The notes under the pieces: model-generated
Database searches by the model: none
The model's input: the letters and a program-made list of their open reading frames with translations, nothing else
What the model was told of the DNA's origin: nothing
Assembly: GCF_035918155.1 (NCBI RefSeq)
Contig: NZ_CP109327.1
Location: forward strand, 1,426,001 to 1,490,000
Direction: 5' to 3'
Length of the DNA stretch: 64,000 bases
Origin: Streptomyces sp. NBC_01591
GTDB taxonomy: Bacteria; Actinomycetota; Actinomycetes; Streptomycetales; Streptomycetaceae
Shown here: positions 41,762 through 49,949 of the stretch, in pieces
How positions within the stretch are numbered: the first letter of the stretch is position 1
How the letters are laid out: each line of letters begins with the position of its first letter
Program-made: the position numbers and the translations under genes

Positions 41762-42922
41762 TCACGTGATCCTCCTCGGCGTCGTCCGGGTCGTGCAGGA
41801 CATGGAAGCGGCGCCCAGCGTGTACGACAGCGAGTCGACTAGGTGCCGCTCCCACACCCCCACGCCGGTCTCCACTTCGATCACGTCGCCGCACTCAAGT
41901 GCCGGATTGCACGCTGCAGTCAGCGACAGCGTGTTCTGCACTCCGAGGCTGTCGGCGAGCCGGGCTCGGGCCACCTCTTCGGCCTGGCCGGCCGAAGTGA
42001 TCAGCGACGAGGAGTACCGCTGGGAGCGGACCCGTACCCATGTCAGGCCGAGGCGCTGTGGGGCGAGCGGGTCGTCGACCGGGTCGGGGCCGGCATATGT
42101 GAGGCTGCCCTCGTCGTCGTCCCATGCGTGGACCGGTCCGACTGCCGGAGCGCCGTCGCCCGCATCGCCGGACACCGACCACACGTTGGCCAGCCCTTCC
42201 GCAGTCTGCTCCGGCTGCGGTTCGACCAGGGCACCACCGGCACCGCGGGAGACCCGCCACACCACCGGGTCGGCCAGGGTGGGCACCGGGCCCACGGTGA
42301 CGATGCCCCGTGCGTCGACCCACAGTTCGGCGGCGAGAGCTGCGGCGATCCCGGTCGCGGCCCCGGTGGTGTCCGTGCCGCCGGACAGGACCGCCCACCG
42401 GTCCTCGTCCGCGACGATCTGCGGCACCGTGCTGTCCGGGTCGACTCCCGTCCGCCACGCGACAGGGACGCCCGGCAGTGCTTCACCGGCCAGCAAGTCC
42501 ACCAGGGATCGCGCCGAGTCCGGGCCGATCGTGCGCGGCACAGGGAAGTGGGCGGCCTGGATCTCCTCTTCCAGGCCGTCGAGCTCTACCTGAATCCCGG
42601 TCTTGGTCTTCTTCGGCCGGTTCACGGTGTACCGACCGGCGGGGATCCATACCGTGTTGGTGCGGGCAGGTGTGATGCCTTGCCACAGGCGCACGTTCGT
42701 CGAGACGGGGTTGATGCCGTCGCGGCCGAGCGGCACATCGGTGAGGGTGGCTGATGCGGAGTACCGGACGGCCTGGGTGCGGGACGCCTGGACCTGGGCG
42801 GACCCGGCGACGAGCCCGCACGGCTGCCATGTCTGCCCGCCGTCTACCGTCCACTCGGCCCGGTACGGGCGCCCGCATGCCCCTGGCAAGGCGGCCAGCG
42901 CCGCAGCGGAGATGGACAGCAT
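41762..42922 (-). CDS. Phage tail protein (DUF5047-like)
   Basis: 386 residues, beta-rich. Recognisable stretches include WIPAGRYTVNRPKKTKTGI and LADPVVWRVSRGAGG. This type sits between the distal tail protein and baseplate genes in Streptomyces siphoviruses and is often labelled DUF5047; I assign it by context and style. The ATG at 42922 overlaps the upstream stop (TGATG) and the end overlaps the next start (GTGA), so the tail genes are tightly coupled. Confidence 0.7.
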   Translation of the reverse strand: MLSISAAALAALPGACGRPYRAEWTVDGGQTWQPCGLVAGSAQVQASRTQAVRYSASATLTDVPLGRDGINPVSTNVRLWQGITPARTNTVWIPAGRYTVNRPKKTKTGIQVELDGLEEEIQAAHFPVPRTIGPDSARSLVDLLAGEALPGVPVAWRTGVDPDSTVPQIVADEDRWAVLSGGTDTTGAATGIAAALAAELWVDARGIVTVGPVPTLADPVVWRVSRGAGGALVEPQPEQTAEGLANVWSVSGDAGDGAPAVGPVHAWDDDEGSLTYAGPDPVDDPLAPQRLGLTWVRVRSQRYSSSLITSAGQAEEVARARLADSLGVQNTLSLTAACNPALECGDVIEVETGVGVWERHLVDSLSYTLGAASMSCTTRTTPRRIT

Positions 42923-43752
42923 CAGAGGATGCCGTTCGTGCTGAGCGACGCCCACGAGGAGTAGCTGGCAGCGACCGAGTCCCACGTCGCGAACCGCTCG
43001 GCGAGGATGTCCCACGACCAGCCGGGGATACGCATCGGCTGCCCGGCGGTGTCCGGACGGTCTACCTGTGTCAGGGCTGCCTGATAGCTGCGGGACTGCG
43101 TAGGGATGCTGTCCATGACCTGCTGCACGTCGTTCAGCAGCACGTACTGGTCGGGTCGGTGATAGTCGGGGCGGGTCTGGATCAGCCTCACTCCGGGTGT
43201 CACCAGCAGCCGCTCCAGCGCCTCAATCTGGGAGCCTTCGGCGTCTATGACGATGCTCGACTCGGCGGCCGCGTAGACGTCCTGGGATGCCACCGGGTAG
43301 GCCGAGCCCTCCACTGCGGCAGAGTCGATCCGGGCGCTCCATGTCAGGTCTGGCCACGATCTGACCGTGACCAGCGCCGACAGTCCTGGCTCGTCCAGGC
43401 TCTTGATCCACACATCGTGGGACCACGACTTTGGTGCGGGCGTGGTGACGGCGAGCGAGGATGCCGGGCCGGTGGACCCGTCCTCGTAGATCGGGGTGGC
43501 GGTGTAGACGACCGCGACGCCGAGCGGCGCCTCGTGGTCATAGGCGGTTCCGATGCCGCCGATCGCCCATTCCGGGTCGGCGGACCGCACGGGGACGGGT
43601 GCGGCGCCGCCCGGGTCCTGGCGCACGATGCGGACCTTCCGCACCGCAGATACATCCGCAAGGGCGGGCGGGGTGTTGCCGTTGTACGACAGCACCACCC
43701 CCGCCCACGGCTCGTCGACGATCGCCGCGAGGTACCCGTCCGGCGACGTGAC
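42922..43752 (-). CDS. Distal tail-type protein, start codon apparently lost
   Basis: The frame begins after a TAG at about 43760 and encodes TSPDGYLAAIVDEPWAGVVL then 240 further residues rich in beta strands, a layout typical of the protein between tape measure and tail tip. The expected start is at 43752, but the codon there is GTC, not GTG. The first usable GTG is 43698, which would remove about 18 residues. If 43750 carried the other base, GTG would start here overlapping the tape-measure stop. Translation may be impaired. Confidence 0.7.
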   Translation of the reverse strand, partial: VTSPDGYLAAIVDEPWAGVVLSYNGNTPPALADVSAVRKVRIVRQDPGGAAPVPVRSADPEWAIGGIGTAYDHEAPLGVAVVYTATPIYEDGSTGPASSLAVTTPAPKSWSHDVWIKSLDEPGLSALVTVRSWPDLTWSARIDSAAVEGSAYPVASQDVYAAAESSIVIDAEGSQIEALERLLVTPGVRLIQTRPDYHRPDQYVLLNDVQQVMDSIPTQSRSYQAALTQVDRPDTAGQPMRIPGWSWDILAERFATWDSVAASYSSWASLSTNGIL

Positions 43753-45824
43753 CCGCTAACCCAGTCGAAGAGCCCGCCCCCCTTCGCGAACCCCGGGGAA
43801 TCACCAGAGCCGCCAGCCGCGGCCCACTTCCGCATGGCCATCACGGCACCGTGACCGCCCGCGCCACGCACCTCGAGGAGACCGATACCGATCTTGAACA
43901 GGTCCCAGACCGGCTTGATCTTCTCCTGCCACAGCCAGACTGCCTTGTCCGCGATCCAGCCGAGAACCGGCTGGAAGATGTTCTTCCACAGCCAGGACGC
44001 GATAGCGCCCAGGGTGCGGATCTGCGTGACGATCGAGCCGAAAGCAGGCTTGAGCGCGGACTCCCACAACCAGACCGCTTTGTCACCGATCCATCCGAAC
44101 ACCGGGGACAAGACCGTTTCCCAGAGCCAGGATCCGACCGCGGCGAGGAGTTTGAACGCCGCGATGATCGGCAGGAGCATGACGACGACGACCGCGGTGA
44201 AGAGGACCTTCGCGGCGGTGCCGATGAACCCGAACACCGGGCTCAAGACCGTGTTCCAGAGCCACGATGCGGCGTCACCGATGGCCCTCAGACCGGTCAT
44301 GAATCCGTCGGCTGCGGGCTTGATGAACCCGGTCCATGCTGCGGCGGCCGCCGTCTTGATGCCCTCCCATGCCCCGGTGACGATGTTCCGGAACGTTTCG
44401 CTCTTCTTGTAGGCGATGACGAGGGCGACGCCCAGGGCGACCACGGCGATTGCGATCAGGACGAACGGGTTGAGCGCCATGACTCCGTTGAGGAGAGCCT
44501 GAGCGGCTGCCCAGCCCCGCGTCACCGCGGCGATGCCCCGGCTTGCGAGGGAGTACGCCGTCGTGACGCCGATCGTGATGCCGGTAGTGATGGCCTGCGC
44601 GGACAGGGCCAGGGTCACCCCGCCGATCAGCACGGCCAGCGGGAGGAGCCAGATGCCCCACTCGCGGAACCAGCCGATCGTGCCCCACTCGCTGAGGATC
44701 GGCAGGACCTGACCGCCGATGAAGTCGACCAGGCCCTGCTTCACGGCCCGGGTGAAGATCTTGATCTCATACCCGGGCCCGGACCGGAACGTTTCGCCGA
44801 GCTTGTCGGCCGCGCCGGTGACGTCGCCGAGTGCTGCGCTGGCCTTCGAGGGGTCCAGCGCGAAGAGGGCCGATCCGAGGTCTTCGGCTTGAGTTCCGAA
44901 CAGTCCGACTGCGGCGGCGTTCTGCTTCACCGGGTCCGTGATGCCGCGCAGCCGGTCCAGGACCGTCTGGAGGCCGGCCGATGCGCTGTCGCCGCCCTTC
45001 GCGATCTGCGCGGACATGTCCGACGCCGACAGGCCCAGCATCTTGTAGGCGTCCTGCGACGTGGTGGACATGTCGATCGCGCGGATGCTGAACTCTTTGA
45101 ACGCGTCCGCGATGATGTCTGTGTTGCGGGCGCCGCCCTGAAGGCCCTGCTGGAACAGGCCCAGGGATGTCTGTGCGTCCAGGCCCAGCTTCCGCAGCTG
45201 TACCGGGTACTCCTGGAGCGTGTCCAGGAGGTCTTCGGCGTTCGGGCCGAGCTTCTGGAACCCGACGGTGATCAGATCCAGGGCCGTGGTGGCGTCCGGG
45301 GCCAGCTTGTTCTTCAGCAGTGCGGACACGGCCTGCGACTGCAGAGTCATGTCCGTGCCGAAGCTGTTGGCGACATCGGTCATCTTCGTGCCGATGACGT
45401 CCAGCTGCTTGACCGTTGAGTCGGGCGGGACCAGGCCGCCGGACACGACTGCCCGGATCGCTTCGGCGCCCTGCTCGAAGTTCTCGGTGACCCCGCGGGC
45501 GAACAGCCGGCCGACGGCGGCTCCCTGCTTGGACGCAGTGGCACCAGACGAGCCGAGCTGGTTGGCAAGGGTCTTGGTGACACTGCCCTGTTCGAGCGCG
45601 GACGTGAACGCCTCGGTGAACTGCTCCCCGATCTTCGAGGCGATCTCGGTGACGCCGATCGCGGCCGGGGTGCCCTTGAACGCATCTGCGAATCCGCCGC
45701 CCGCAGCCTGCCCGGCGTCGTCTCCGGCGCCGCCGGCCGGGCCGACCAGCTGGCGGCGCAGCTCGTTCCCGATGCCGCGTACCGAGGGGATGATCTGCAG
45801 AGTTGCGTAGCCCACGTTCGCCAC
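43344..45824 (-). CDS. Phage tail tape-measure protein, run-on at its C-terminus
   Basis: 826 residues as read. Residues 1-690 are a real tape measure: a TP901-like N-terminal half (FADAFKGTPAAIGVTEIA), hydrophobic segments at about 385-470, and three Trp-rich repeats of the form SWLW...SPVFGWI. From about residue 692 the sequence turns to Arg/Ser/Thr/Pro-rich nonsense that mirrors the next gene out of frame. A TGA is expected at 43749-43751 but TCA is present. The natural length would be 691 residues, setting tail length. Confidence 0.85.
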   Translation of the reverse strand: MANVGYATLQIIPSVRGIGNELRRQLVGPAGGAGDDAGQAAGGGFADAFKGTPAAIGVTEIASKIGEQFTEAFTSALEQGSVTKTLANQLGSSGATASKQGAAVGRLFARGVTENFEQGAEAIRAVVSGGLVPPDSTVKQLDVIGTKMTDVANSFGTDMTLQSQAVSALLKNKLAPDATTALDLITVGFQKLGPNAEDLLDTLQEYPVQLRKLGLDAQTSLGLFQQGLQGGARNTDIIADAFKEFSIRAIDMSTTSQDAYKMLGLSASDMSAQIAKGGDSASAGLQTVLDRLRGITDPVKQNAAAVGLFGTQAEDLGSALFALDPSKASAALGDVTGAADKLGETFRSGPGYEIKIFTRAVKQGLVDFIGGQVLPILSEWGTIGWFREWGIWLLPLAVLIGGVTLALSAQAITTGITIGVTTAYSLASRGIAAVTRGWAAAQALLNGVMALNPFVLIAIAVVALGVALVIAYKKSETFRNIVTGAWEGIKTAAAAAWTGFIKPAADGFMTGLRAIGDAASWLWNTVLSPVFGFIGTAAKVLFTAVVVVMLLPIIAAFKLLAAVGSWLWETVLSPVFGWIGDKAVWLWESALKPAFGSIVTQIRTLGAIASWLWKNIFQPVLGWIADKAVWLWQEKIKPVWDLFKIGIGLLEVRGAGGHGAVMAMRKWAAAGGSGDSPGFAKGGGLFDWVSGSRRRTGTSRRSSTSRGRGWCCRTTATPRPPLRMYLRCGRSASCARTRAAPHPSPCGPPTRNGRSAASEPPMTTRRRSASRSSTPPPRSTRTGPPARHPRSPSPRPHQSRGPTMCGSRAWTSQDCRRWSRSDRGQT

Positions 45825-45857
45825 AGGGCACCCCCTCGGTGTCGCGCTATCGAGTTG

Positions 45858-46274
45858 TCAGGTGATCTCGCCCCGGGCGATCGCTCGGCGCCGTTCGGCG
45901 GCGCGTTGCTTGGCGGCCATCCGCTTCGATGTTCGTTCGGGGCTGTTCTTGTCGCGTCTGGGTGCTTGGCCCGGGCGCTGGATCGGCGTGGGCCGCCTGG
46001 TCTGCTGGGAGGCCTTGCGGCCCTCGTTCTCCCGCTGCCAGTTCGCGATCCGTAGTTCGTCGATCGTGAGTGCCTGCAGCTGTTCGGTCAGGCCCCATAC
46101 CCCGTCGCCGTCGTTCTGTGCGAGGTGCTCGGTCAGCTCCGCGTCCTGGCGAACGCGGTCGCACGGCTCGCGCTCGGCACGGCGCCAGCGGTAGTACGTC
46201 GAGGAGGCGATGGAAAGCTCCCGGAGTACGCACTCGACCCCCAGGCCGGGGTGCTCGTCAACGAGCGCCGTCAC
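45858..46274 (-). pseudogene. IS3 orfB N-terminus fused in frame to a tail-assembly chaperone remnant
   Basis: 138 residues. Residues 1-49 are IS3 orfB (TALVDEHPGLGVECVLRELS, SSTYYRWRRAEREPCD). From residue 50 the sequence changes to a phage protein C-terminus (VWGLTEQLQALTIDELRIAN, then WQRENEGRK and a basic Arg/Lys-rich tail), which resembles the end of the chaperone that precedes tape-measure genes. The fused frame is open and could be expressed, but neither half is functional. It ends 34 bp before the tape-measure start. Confidence 0.78.
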
Positions 46275-46579
46275 CTGGGCCGGGTCGGGTCGAGCTGCGC
46301 CGCGAAAAACGCCGAGGCCGTCCGCAGAACCTCGTTCGCCCGCTTGAGCTGGGCATTCTCCCTGCGCAGCGCGGCGAGTTCGGCGCGTTCATCGGTGGTG
46401 GGCCGGTCATCCCGCTCGCCGGCGTCCGCCTCGGCCTGGCGGATCCAGCCGCGCAGGGCCTCCGGATGCACACCGAGGTCGGCGGCGAGCTTCTTGATCT
46501 GCGGCCTCGGGTCGGAGGTGCGATACATCCGCACCGCACGCTCACGCAACTCCAGCGAGTACTTCCTGGGGGCAGCCAT
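46271..46579 (-). CDS. IS3 orfA (HTH subunit)
   Basis: 102 residues: RKYSLELRERAVRMYRTSDP is the IS3 HTH start, LGVHPEALRGWIRQAEADAG the second half, and LAALRRENAQLKRANEVLRT the leucine zipper. It is full length. The stop overlaps the orfB start (GTGA), where IS3 elements normally frameshift. Without a complete orfB it cannot make a transposase. Confidence 0.9.
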   Translation of the reverse strand: MAAPRKYSLELRERAVRMYRTSDPRPQIKKLAADLGVHPEALRGWIRQAEADAGERDDRPTTDERAELAALRRENAQLKRANEVLRTASAFFAAQLDPTRPR

Positions 46580-46652
46580 GGTCGATGTTCCTCTCATGAG
46601 TCCCATCTGACCCCCTGTCAACCCACTCCGCATCTCGGGGGAACCTCAGTAC

Positions 46653-47017
46653 GCCAGACAATCGAGTGGCATGGCAGTCGCCTCGAAGCACTCACTGCCG
46701 AGGCGCTCGCGATCCGTACTGAGGGACCTCGCCATAACGGCACACACAACTATGACGAGGCCGCCTTCGATCCGGCGTCATGGCCGCGCGTTGATGGGCG
46801 GGTCAAGTATCCGCTTATGGCCGAGCTGATACGCCACGAGATCAACACTGGCCACTGGTTAGCCGGACAGCGGATTCCTTCCCTCGCCGTCATGGCAGGC
46901 GCGGCCGGCGTCAGCGTTCGGACTGCAAGCAAGGCGGCTGTCCTGCTACAGAACGCGGGGCTACTCACTCTGCACATGGGCGAAGGCCTGTTCGTCTCCC
47001 CGTTCAACCCCCAGTAA
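46653..47017 (+). pseudogene. GntR family regulator, 5' end lost at the IS3 border
   Basis: The frame runs from the IS border without a start codon until ATG 46818. It encodes a spacer (ALAIRTEGPRHNGTHNYDEA) and then a GntR winged helix (LIRHEINTGHWLAGQRIPSL, VSVRTASKAAVLLQNAGLLT, GEGLFVSP). The missing start suggests truncation. An internal start at 46818 would still give a 66-residue DNA-binding domain. Confidence 0.72.
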
Positions 47018-47113
47018 CGCGAACGGCCGGACGGTCATCACCCGTCCGGCCTGTTCAACCAGCGGTTGCTGCCGCTGATCCGTGAGATCCATCCCGATCA
47101 AAGGAGTACCTCG

Positions 47114-47482
47114 ATGACTACTGTACTGCCCGAGCCTGCTCTGGTCCCGGCTCAGTCCGTCCCGGTGTCGCATCCGTCGCCGTGCCCGTCGTGGTGCAAG
47201 GACCGTCACCGTCCGATGGGCCACCACTTTGGGCCGACGTCCACGGCTCACTGGTCGCAGCAGGTCCAGTTGTCGAACCCAAAACCGTTGTCGGGCCTGT
47301 CTGCGGTGATGCTGCGCGCGGAGCTGTATCGCGGGGATCAGGGGTCGGAGGTTGCTGAGCCGCTTCTGTACGTCCAGGGCGAGACGGACATTGACCTGAC
47401 CGCGGATGAGGCGGACATCTTCATCGCGCAGGCGCAGGCGTTCGTGGACACGCTGCGGGTACTGCGCCGGCAGATGGGCTGA
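47114..47482 (+). CDS. DUF6907-like protein
   Basis: 122 residues. CPSWCKDRHRPMGHHFGPTS provides two Cys and several His (metal-binding style), and LTADEADIFIAQAQAFVDTL is the usual C-terminal helix of this Streptomyces family. AAGGAG lies 9 nt before ATG 47114. Members are common in conjugative elements and prophages; the function is unknown. A terminator follows. Confidence 0.72.
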   Translation: MTTVLPEPALVPAQSVPVSHPSPCPSWCKDRHRPMGHHFGPTSTAHWSQQVQLSNPKPLSGLSAVMLRAELYRGDQGSEVAEPLLYVQGETDIDLTADEADIFIAQAQAFVDTLRVLRRQMG

Positions 47483-47511
47483 ATGACCTGGCGCCCTTGG
47501 TGGAATTGGTA

Positions 47512-47537
47512 GCGCCCCGACCGGCTGGTCGGGGCGC
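47512..47537 (+). terminator. Terminator after the DUF6907-like gene
   Basis: A perfect 11-bp stem (GCGCCCCGACC / GGTCGGGGCGC) with a GGCT loop starts 30 bp after the stop. Confidence 0.82.
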
Positions 47538-47612
47538 TTCGCGTTCACGCCCCAACGGCCACCCGTGTGTCGTACTCGACATATGGGTGGCCGGGGTGCT
47601 TCACTCATCTTC

Positions 47613-47930
47613 ATGGCCTCAATACGCCTGACACGACCCACACTTGAAGTACTTCAAGTGCTGCTGTCTTCCACATCGGACAGCCCCGCATGGGGATTGA
47701 AGATCTGCGAGGAAGCAGCTCTCGGCTCCGGAACCGTCTACCCCATCCTTGAGCGCCTCACTGATGCGGGATGGGTGACGCGGACGGCAGAGACTGCGGA
47801 GCATCCCGGTCGGCCGAAGCGCTACTACTACGAACTCACGGCCGCCGGGCTGCGTGCGACACATGCGGCCCGACAGCGTAGACCCCGCTTGTTCGGCTTG
47901 GTGCCCACACATGACAGGGGGCAGGCATGA
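47613..47930 (+). CDS. PadR family transcriptional regulator
   Basis: 105 residues of winged helix: LTRPTLEVLQVLLSSTSDSP, then GLKICEEAALGSGTVYPILE, the recognition helix region, and the wing GRPKRYYYELTAAGL. ATG 47613 gives the normal N-terminus. Its stop overlaps the start of the following membrane-protein gene (ATGA). PadR proteins commonly repress a co-transcribed or adjacent membrane gene in response to a small ligand. Confidence 0.86.
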   Translation: MASIRLTRPTLEVLQVLLSSTSDSPAWGLKICEEAALGSGTVYPILERLTDAGWVTRTAETAEHPGRPKRYYYELTAAGLRATHAARQRRPRLFGLVPTHDRGQA

Positions 47931-48655
47931 GCGAACGTTACGAACAGGAGCCCCAGGGGGCGAGCCTCACGGCCGTCATCACAGTGCTAACCCCGGTTCT
48001 AACCGGGACGGCGGCCATCCTCATGCTCGTCGTCGGACTCTTGCTGGAGATGGCCGGTGCAGCAAACAGTGTCGGTCAGTCACTAGTCACCGTGGGTTGG
48101 ATCTTCGGGGCTATCACCGCAGCAGCTGTCCTACTGGCCGGAATCAGCTTGCTGGTGACGGCCCTGCGTAATGGCTCTGAACCGGCCGTCGATACGTCGC
48201 GGAGGGCTCCTCGGCGACCGGTGGCCAACGGAACAATGGGGATCGCCTCGTTTATCGCAGGCCCCAGCCGCAGCCACCTCCGGGAAGAGTGGGCGTCGGT
48301 TCTCGCCGGGGACCCGGACGACGGGCTGGTCCTCTCGTCGCGCCGCAGCACGCTCTACGCCCTCGGCTTCGTGTGGGCGGCATTGCGGCTTCGCGTCCGT
48401 GACCTGATGACGCCCTTGTGGCTGCCCGCGGACTGGATTCTGTCAACAGCTTCGCGATCTCAGAGTCTTATCGCCGCAGTGGTCGGTGCCCAGGCGATTT
48501 ACATCGTCGGGCATGGGGGAATTTCTGCTCTGGTCACGGAGATCTGGGAACCGTGCGGCATCCTCGGAGGTGGCCTGTACGTACTGATGCGATGGCTTCG
48601 GCGTATCCGTGGAATCGAACTCGCTTCCGCTCACAGCGACTCCCCTCCTGAGTAA
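47927..48655 (+). CDS. Membrane protein coupled to PadR
   Basis: 242 residues. Two strong helices lie at about 18-42 and 52-77 (ILMLVVGLLLEMAGAA, IFGAITAAAVLLAGISLLV), a soluble domain covers about 85-170, and one or two more helices lie near 185-225. No family is recognised. The ATGA overlap with padR shows a two-gene unit. PadR/membrane pairs often form signalling or transport modules; here the soluble loop may be a sensor. Confidence 0.65.
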   Translation: MSERYEQEPQGASLTAVITVLTPVLTGTAAILMLVVGLLLEMAGAANSVGQSLVTVGWIFGAITAAAVLLAGISLLVTALRNGSEPAVDTSRRAPRRPVANGTMGIASFIAGPSRSHLREEWASVLAGDPDDGLVLSSRRSTLYALGFVWAALRLRVRDLMTPLWLPADWILSTASRSQSLIAAVVGAQAIYIVGHGGISALVTEIWEPCGILGGGLYVLMRWLRRIRGIELASAHSDSPPE

Positions 48656-48668
48656 CCGCACGATTGGC

Positions 48669-48698
48669 AGCGCCCGCGACCACCGGTCGGGGGCGCTT
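48669..48698. terminator. Terminator hairpin
   Basis: GCGCCC(G)CGACC pairs with GGTCG(G)GGGCGC with one mismatch and a short loop, followed by TTCTTC. It separates the membrane gene from a convergent small gene. Confidence 0.65.
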
Positions 48699-48700
48699 CT

Positions 48701-48844
48701 TCATGCCGCGACCGGCCATTCGGTGCGCGGGAGGTCCCTTAGCTCCAGGCGCCCGTACTGCCCGCATGCAGGGCATCGGTAGCTGGCGATATCGAGCAAG
48801 GTTCGCCGTATCTTGACCGCCCGTCGCCGGGTTGCTCTCGGCAT
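48701..48844 (-). CDS. 47-residue zinc-ribbon-like protein
   Basis: ATG 48844 to TGA 48701. The N-terminus is basic (RATRRRAVKIRR) and the C-terminus is YRCPACGQYGRLELRDLPR, with one CxxC. The last 25 residues parallel the end of the protein at 50075 (CPGCGEQYGHSELMDLPLAD), so the two are paralogues. Its 5' end and upstream sequence also recur, degenerated, at 49564-49598. Confidence 0.65.
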   Translation of the reverse strand: MPRATRRRAVKIRRTLLDIASYRCPACGQYGRLELRDLPRTEWPVAA

Positions 48845-49027
48845 GGGCTCTTATCCCCCGGTGACGGGCACGTACCCGTCCGACCCGCGGCTTCCGCTGC
48901 ATTCCTTTTCAGCTTGCGGCTCGGGGCACACGGCGGTGGTGCGCGTTGGTGTTCACTCCCCAGGTGCGGGTGACGGCCTTCTGGGTGACGGTGGAGGGAG
49001 CACTGACCTCACTCCCCTGGGAGAGTC

Positions 49028-49294
49028 ATGATCGTCAAGATGCTGCATGAGAAGGGCCTGAAGTCCGAGCACGCCTACTGCGTCGGCTTCCTCACGATCG
49101 GCTTGTCCGTCGCCTCGTGGTTCGGGTCGATGACGGTCGAGCGCCTTGGGGTGGCTCGTGCGGATCACTGGGGCATTTACGTGGGTGAGTGGGCGCCAAC
49201 GTTCTTCGCCCTCGGCCTGGCCCTCGCAAACTACGAGCACCCCGACGTCGATGTTGACCTCGAGGCGGAGTCGCTGCACCCCGTCACTGACTGA
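49028..49294 (+). CDS. Small membrane protein
   Basis: 88 residues with two hydrophobic helices (VGFLTIGLSVASWFGSM and TFFALGLALANY) and an acidic end. GGGAGAG lies upstream of ATG 49028. It is the first of two plus-strand genes (5 bp before the next). No family is recognised. Confidence 0.7.
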   Translation: MIVKMLHEKGLKSEHAYCVGFLTIGLSVASWFGSMTVERLGVARADHWGIYVGEWAPTFFALGLALANYEHPDVDVDLEAESLHPVTD

Positions 49295-49299
49295 CACCC

Positions 49300-49521
49300 A
49301 TGTCCGGCTATCTGCCTGTGGTCGTGTACCCGCCTGATGAGTCGGGTGGGCGCCGGGTGCGTGTGGATGGGGCGATCCTCGGGATGGCACACAGTCTGCG
49401 GGACGTGACCGAGTTCCTGCGCCGGGCTGGGATGGATGACATCAGCGAGGAGGATGTGGCTCTGTCCGGGATGATCGACTGGCGTGGTGGTGGGCCAGAA
49501 CTGTGGCCGGCCCCGTGGTGA
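49300..49521 (+). CDS. 73-residue small protein, paralogue of 33504-33713
   Basis: ATG 49300. It shares GGRRVxxxGxILGxAH and FLRRAG with the protein at 33504, and like it ends in a WRGG-type segment (IDWRGGGPELWPAPW). The pair flanks the prophage core, one copy in each accessory arm. Function unknown. Confidence 0.72.
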   Translation: MSGYLPVVVYPPDESGGRRVRVDGAILGMAHSLRDVTEFLRRAGMDDISEEDVALSGMIDWRGGGPELWPAPW

Positions 49522-49589
49522 GCGAGCCTTCGGCGGCGGCTTCGCCGTGTCCCGCCGCCCCCTCGCTGGGTTGTCCTGGGCATGGACTC

Positions 49590-49949
49590 CTATCCCCCTT
49601 GAAATGCATCGAGTGATGGCACGCCGGCATGCCAAAGGAGCCAGGGGATCGCGATGGCGCCAAGGGTTGCTCCGAGGATGAAGCCCAAACGCGCCGCTTC
49701 TTCGCGGACCGCGGATGCTGTTACGGCCATCGCGATGCCGATCGGAACGCCCGCCAGAGCGGCGAAGAAGAGAGTTCCGCAGAGACCGAGGATGTATCCG
49801 AACCAGGCGCCGGACATTTCGCCGTTGAGCGTTGTCTGCGCGGTCGCTGCCGCGAAGGCTCCGTTGCAGAGAATCCACCAGGCCACGATCGCGATGGCCA
49901 CCAAGCCGATCGCGGTAACTTTCAGAAGGCCTGTTAGCTTGCGGCTCAC
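49590..49949 (-). CDS. Small polytopic membrane protein
   Basis: 119 residues with three helices (VTAIGLVAIAIVAWWILCNG, YILGLCGTLFFAALAGVPIG and LGAIAIPWLLWHAG). The GTG at 49949 is supported by GGGAGGGA 7 nt upstream; a much longer frame to 50714 is not. No family is recognised. Confidence 0.7.
   Translation of the reverse strand: MSRKLTGLLKVTAIGLVAIAIVAWWILCNGAFAAATAQTTLNGEMSGAWFGYILGLCGTLFFAALAGVPIGIAMAVTASAVREEAARLGFILGATLGAIAIPWLLWHAGVPSLDAFQGG

Larger units (their letters stand above)
39388..41765 (-). pseudogene. Phage tail protein gene split by an IS4-type insertion
   Basis: The 5' part (41765 down to 41551) begins SAAEDLGRALGGAPAGASTV and reaches RLGP at the insertion. The 3' part (40087 down to 39388) continues in the same frame as DPGGTDEASVRRIAEDAAAD and ends ISINFSA. 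Removing the IS and one copy of the 12-bp target repeat gives an uninterrupted 304-residue frame. The N-terminus is an OB-like or baseplate-like domain with a beta-rich C-terminus. The GTG start overlaps the previous stop (GTGA). Confidence 0.9.
45858..46634 (-). mobile_element. Truncated IS3-type element joined to phage DNA
   Basis: orfA and the first 49 codons of orfB are present, then the sequence passes in frame into a phage tail-chaperone remnant at about 46127. The outer end at about 46634 abuts a 5'-truncated GntR gene. The inner terminus is missing, so a deletion starting inside the IS is implied. The exact outer end is approximate. Confidence 0.75.

Noticed and set aside
34609..45824. 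Tail genes as a tailocin or contractile injection system
   Set aside because: No sheath, tube or baseplate wedge proteins are present, and the tape measure and one tail gene are damaged; a decayed siphovirus-type prophage explains the genes better.
47490..47540. tRNA-like start (GGTGGAATTGGTAG) beside the DUF6907-like gene
   Set aside because: No acceptor stem, anticodon arm or T arm follows; the sequence is a terminator hairpin.
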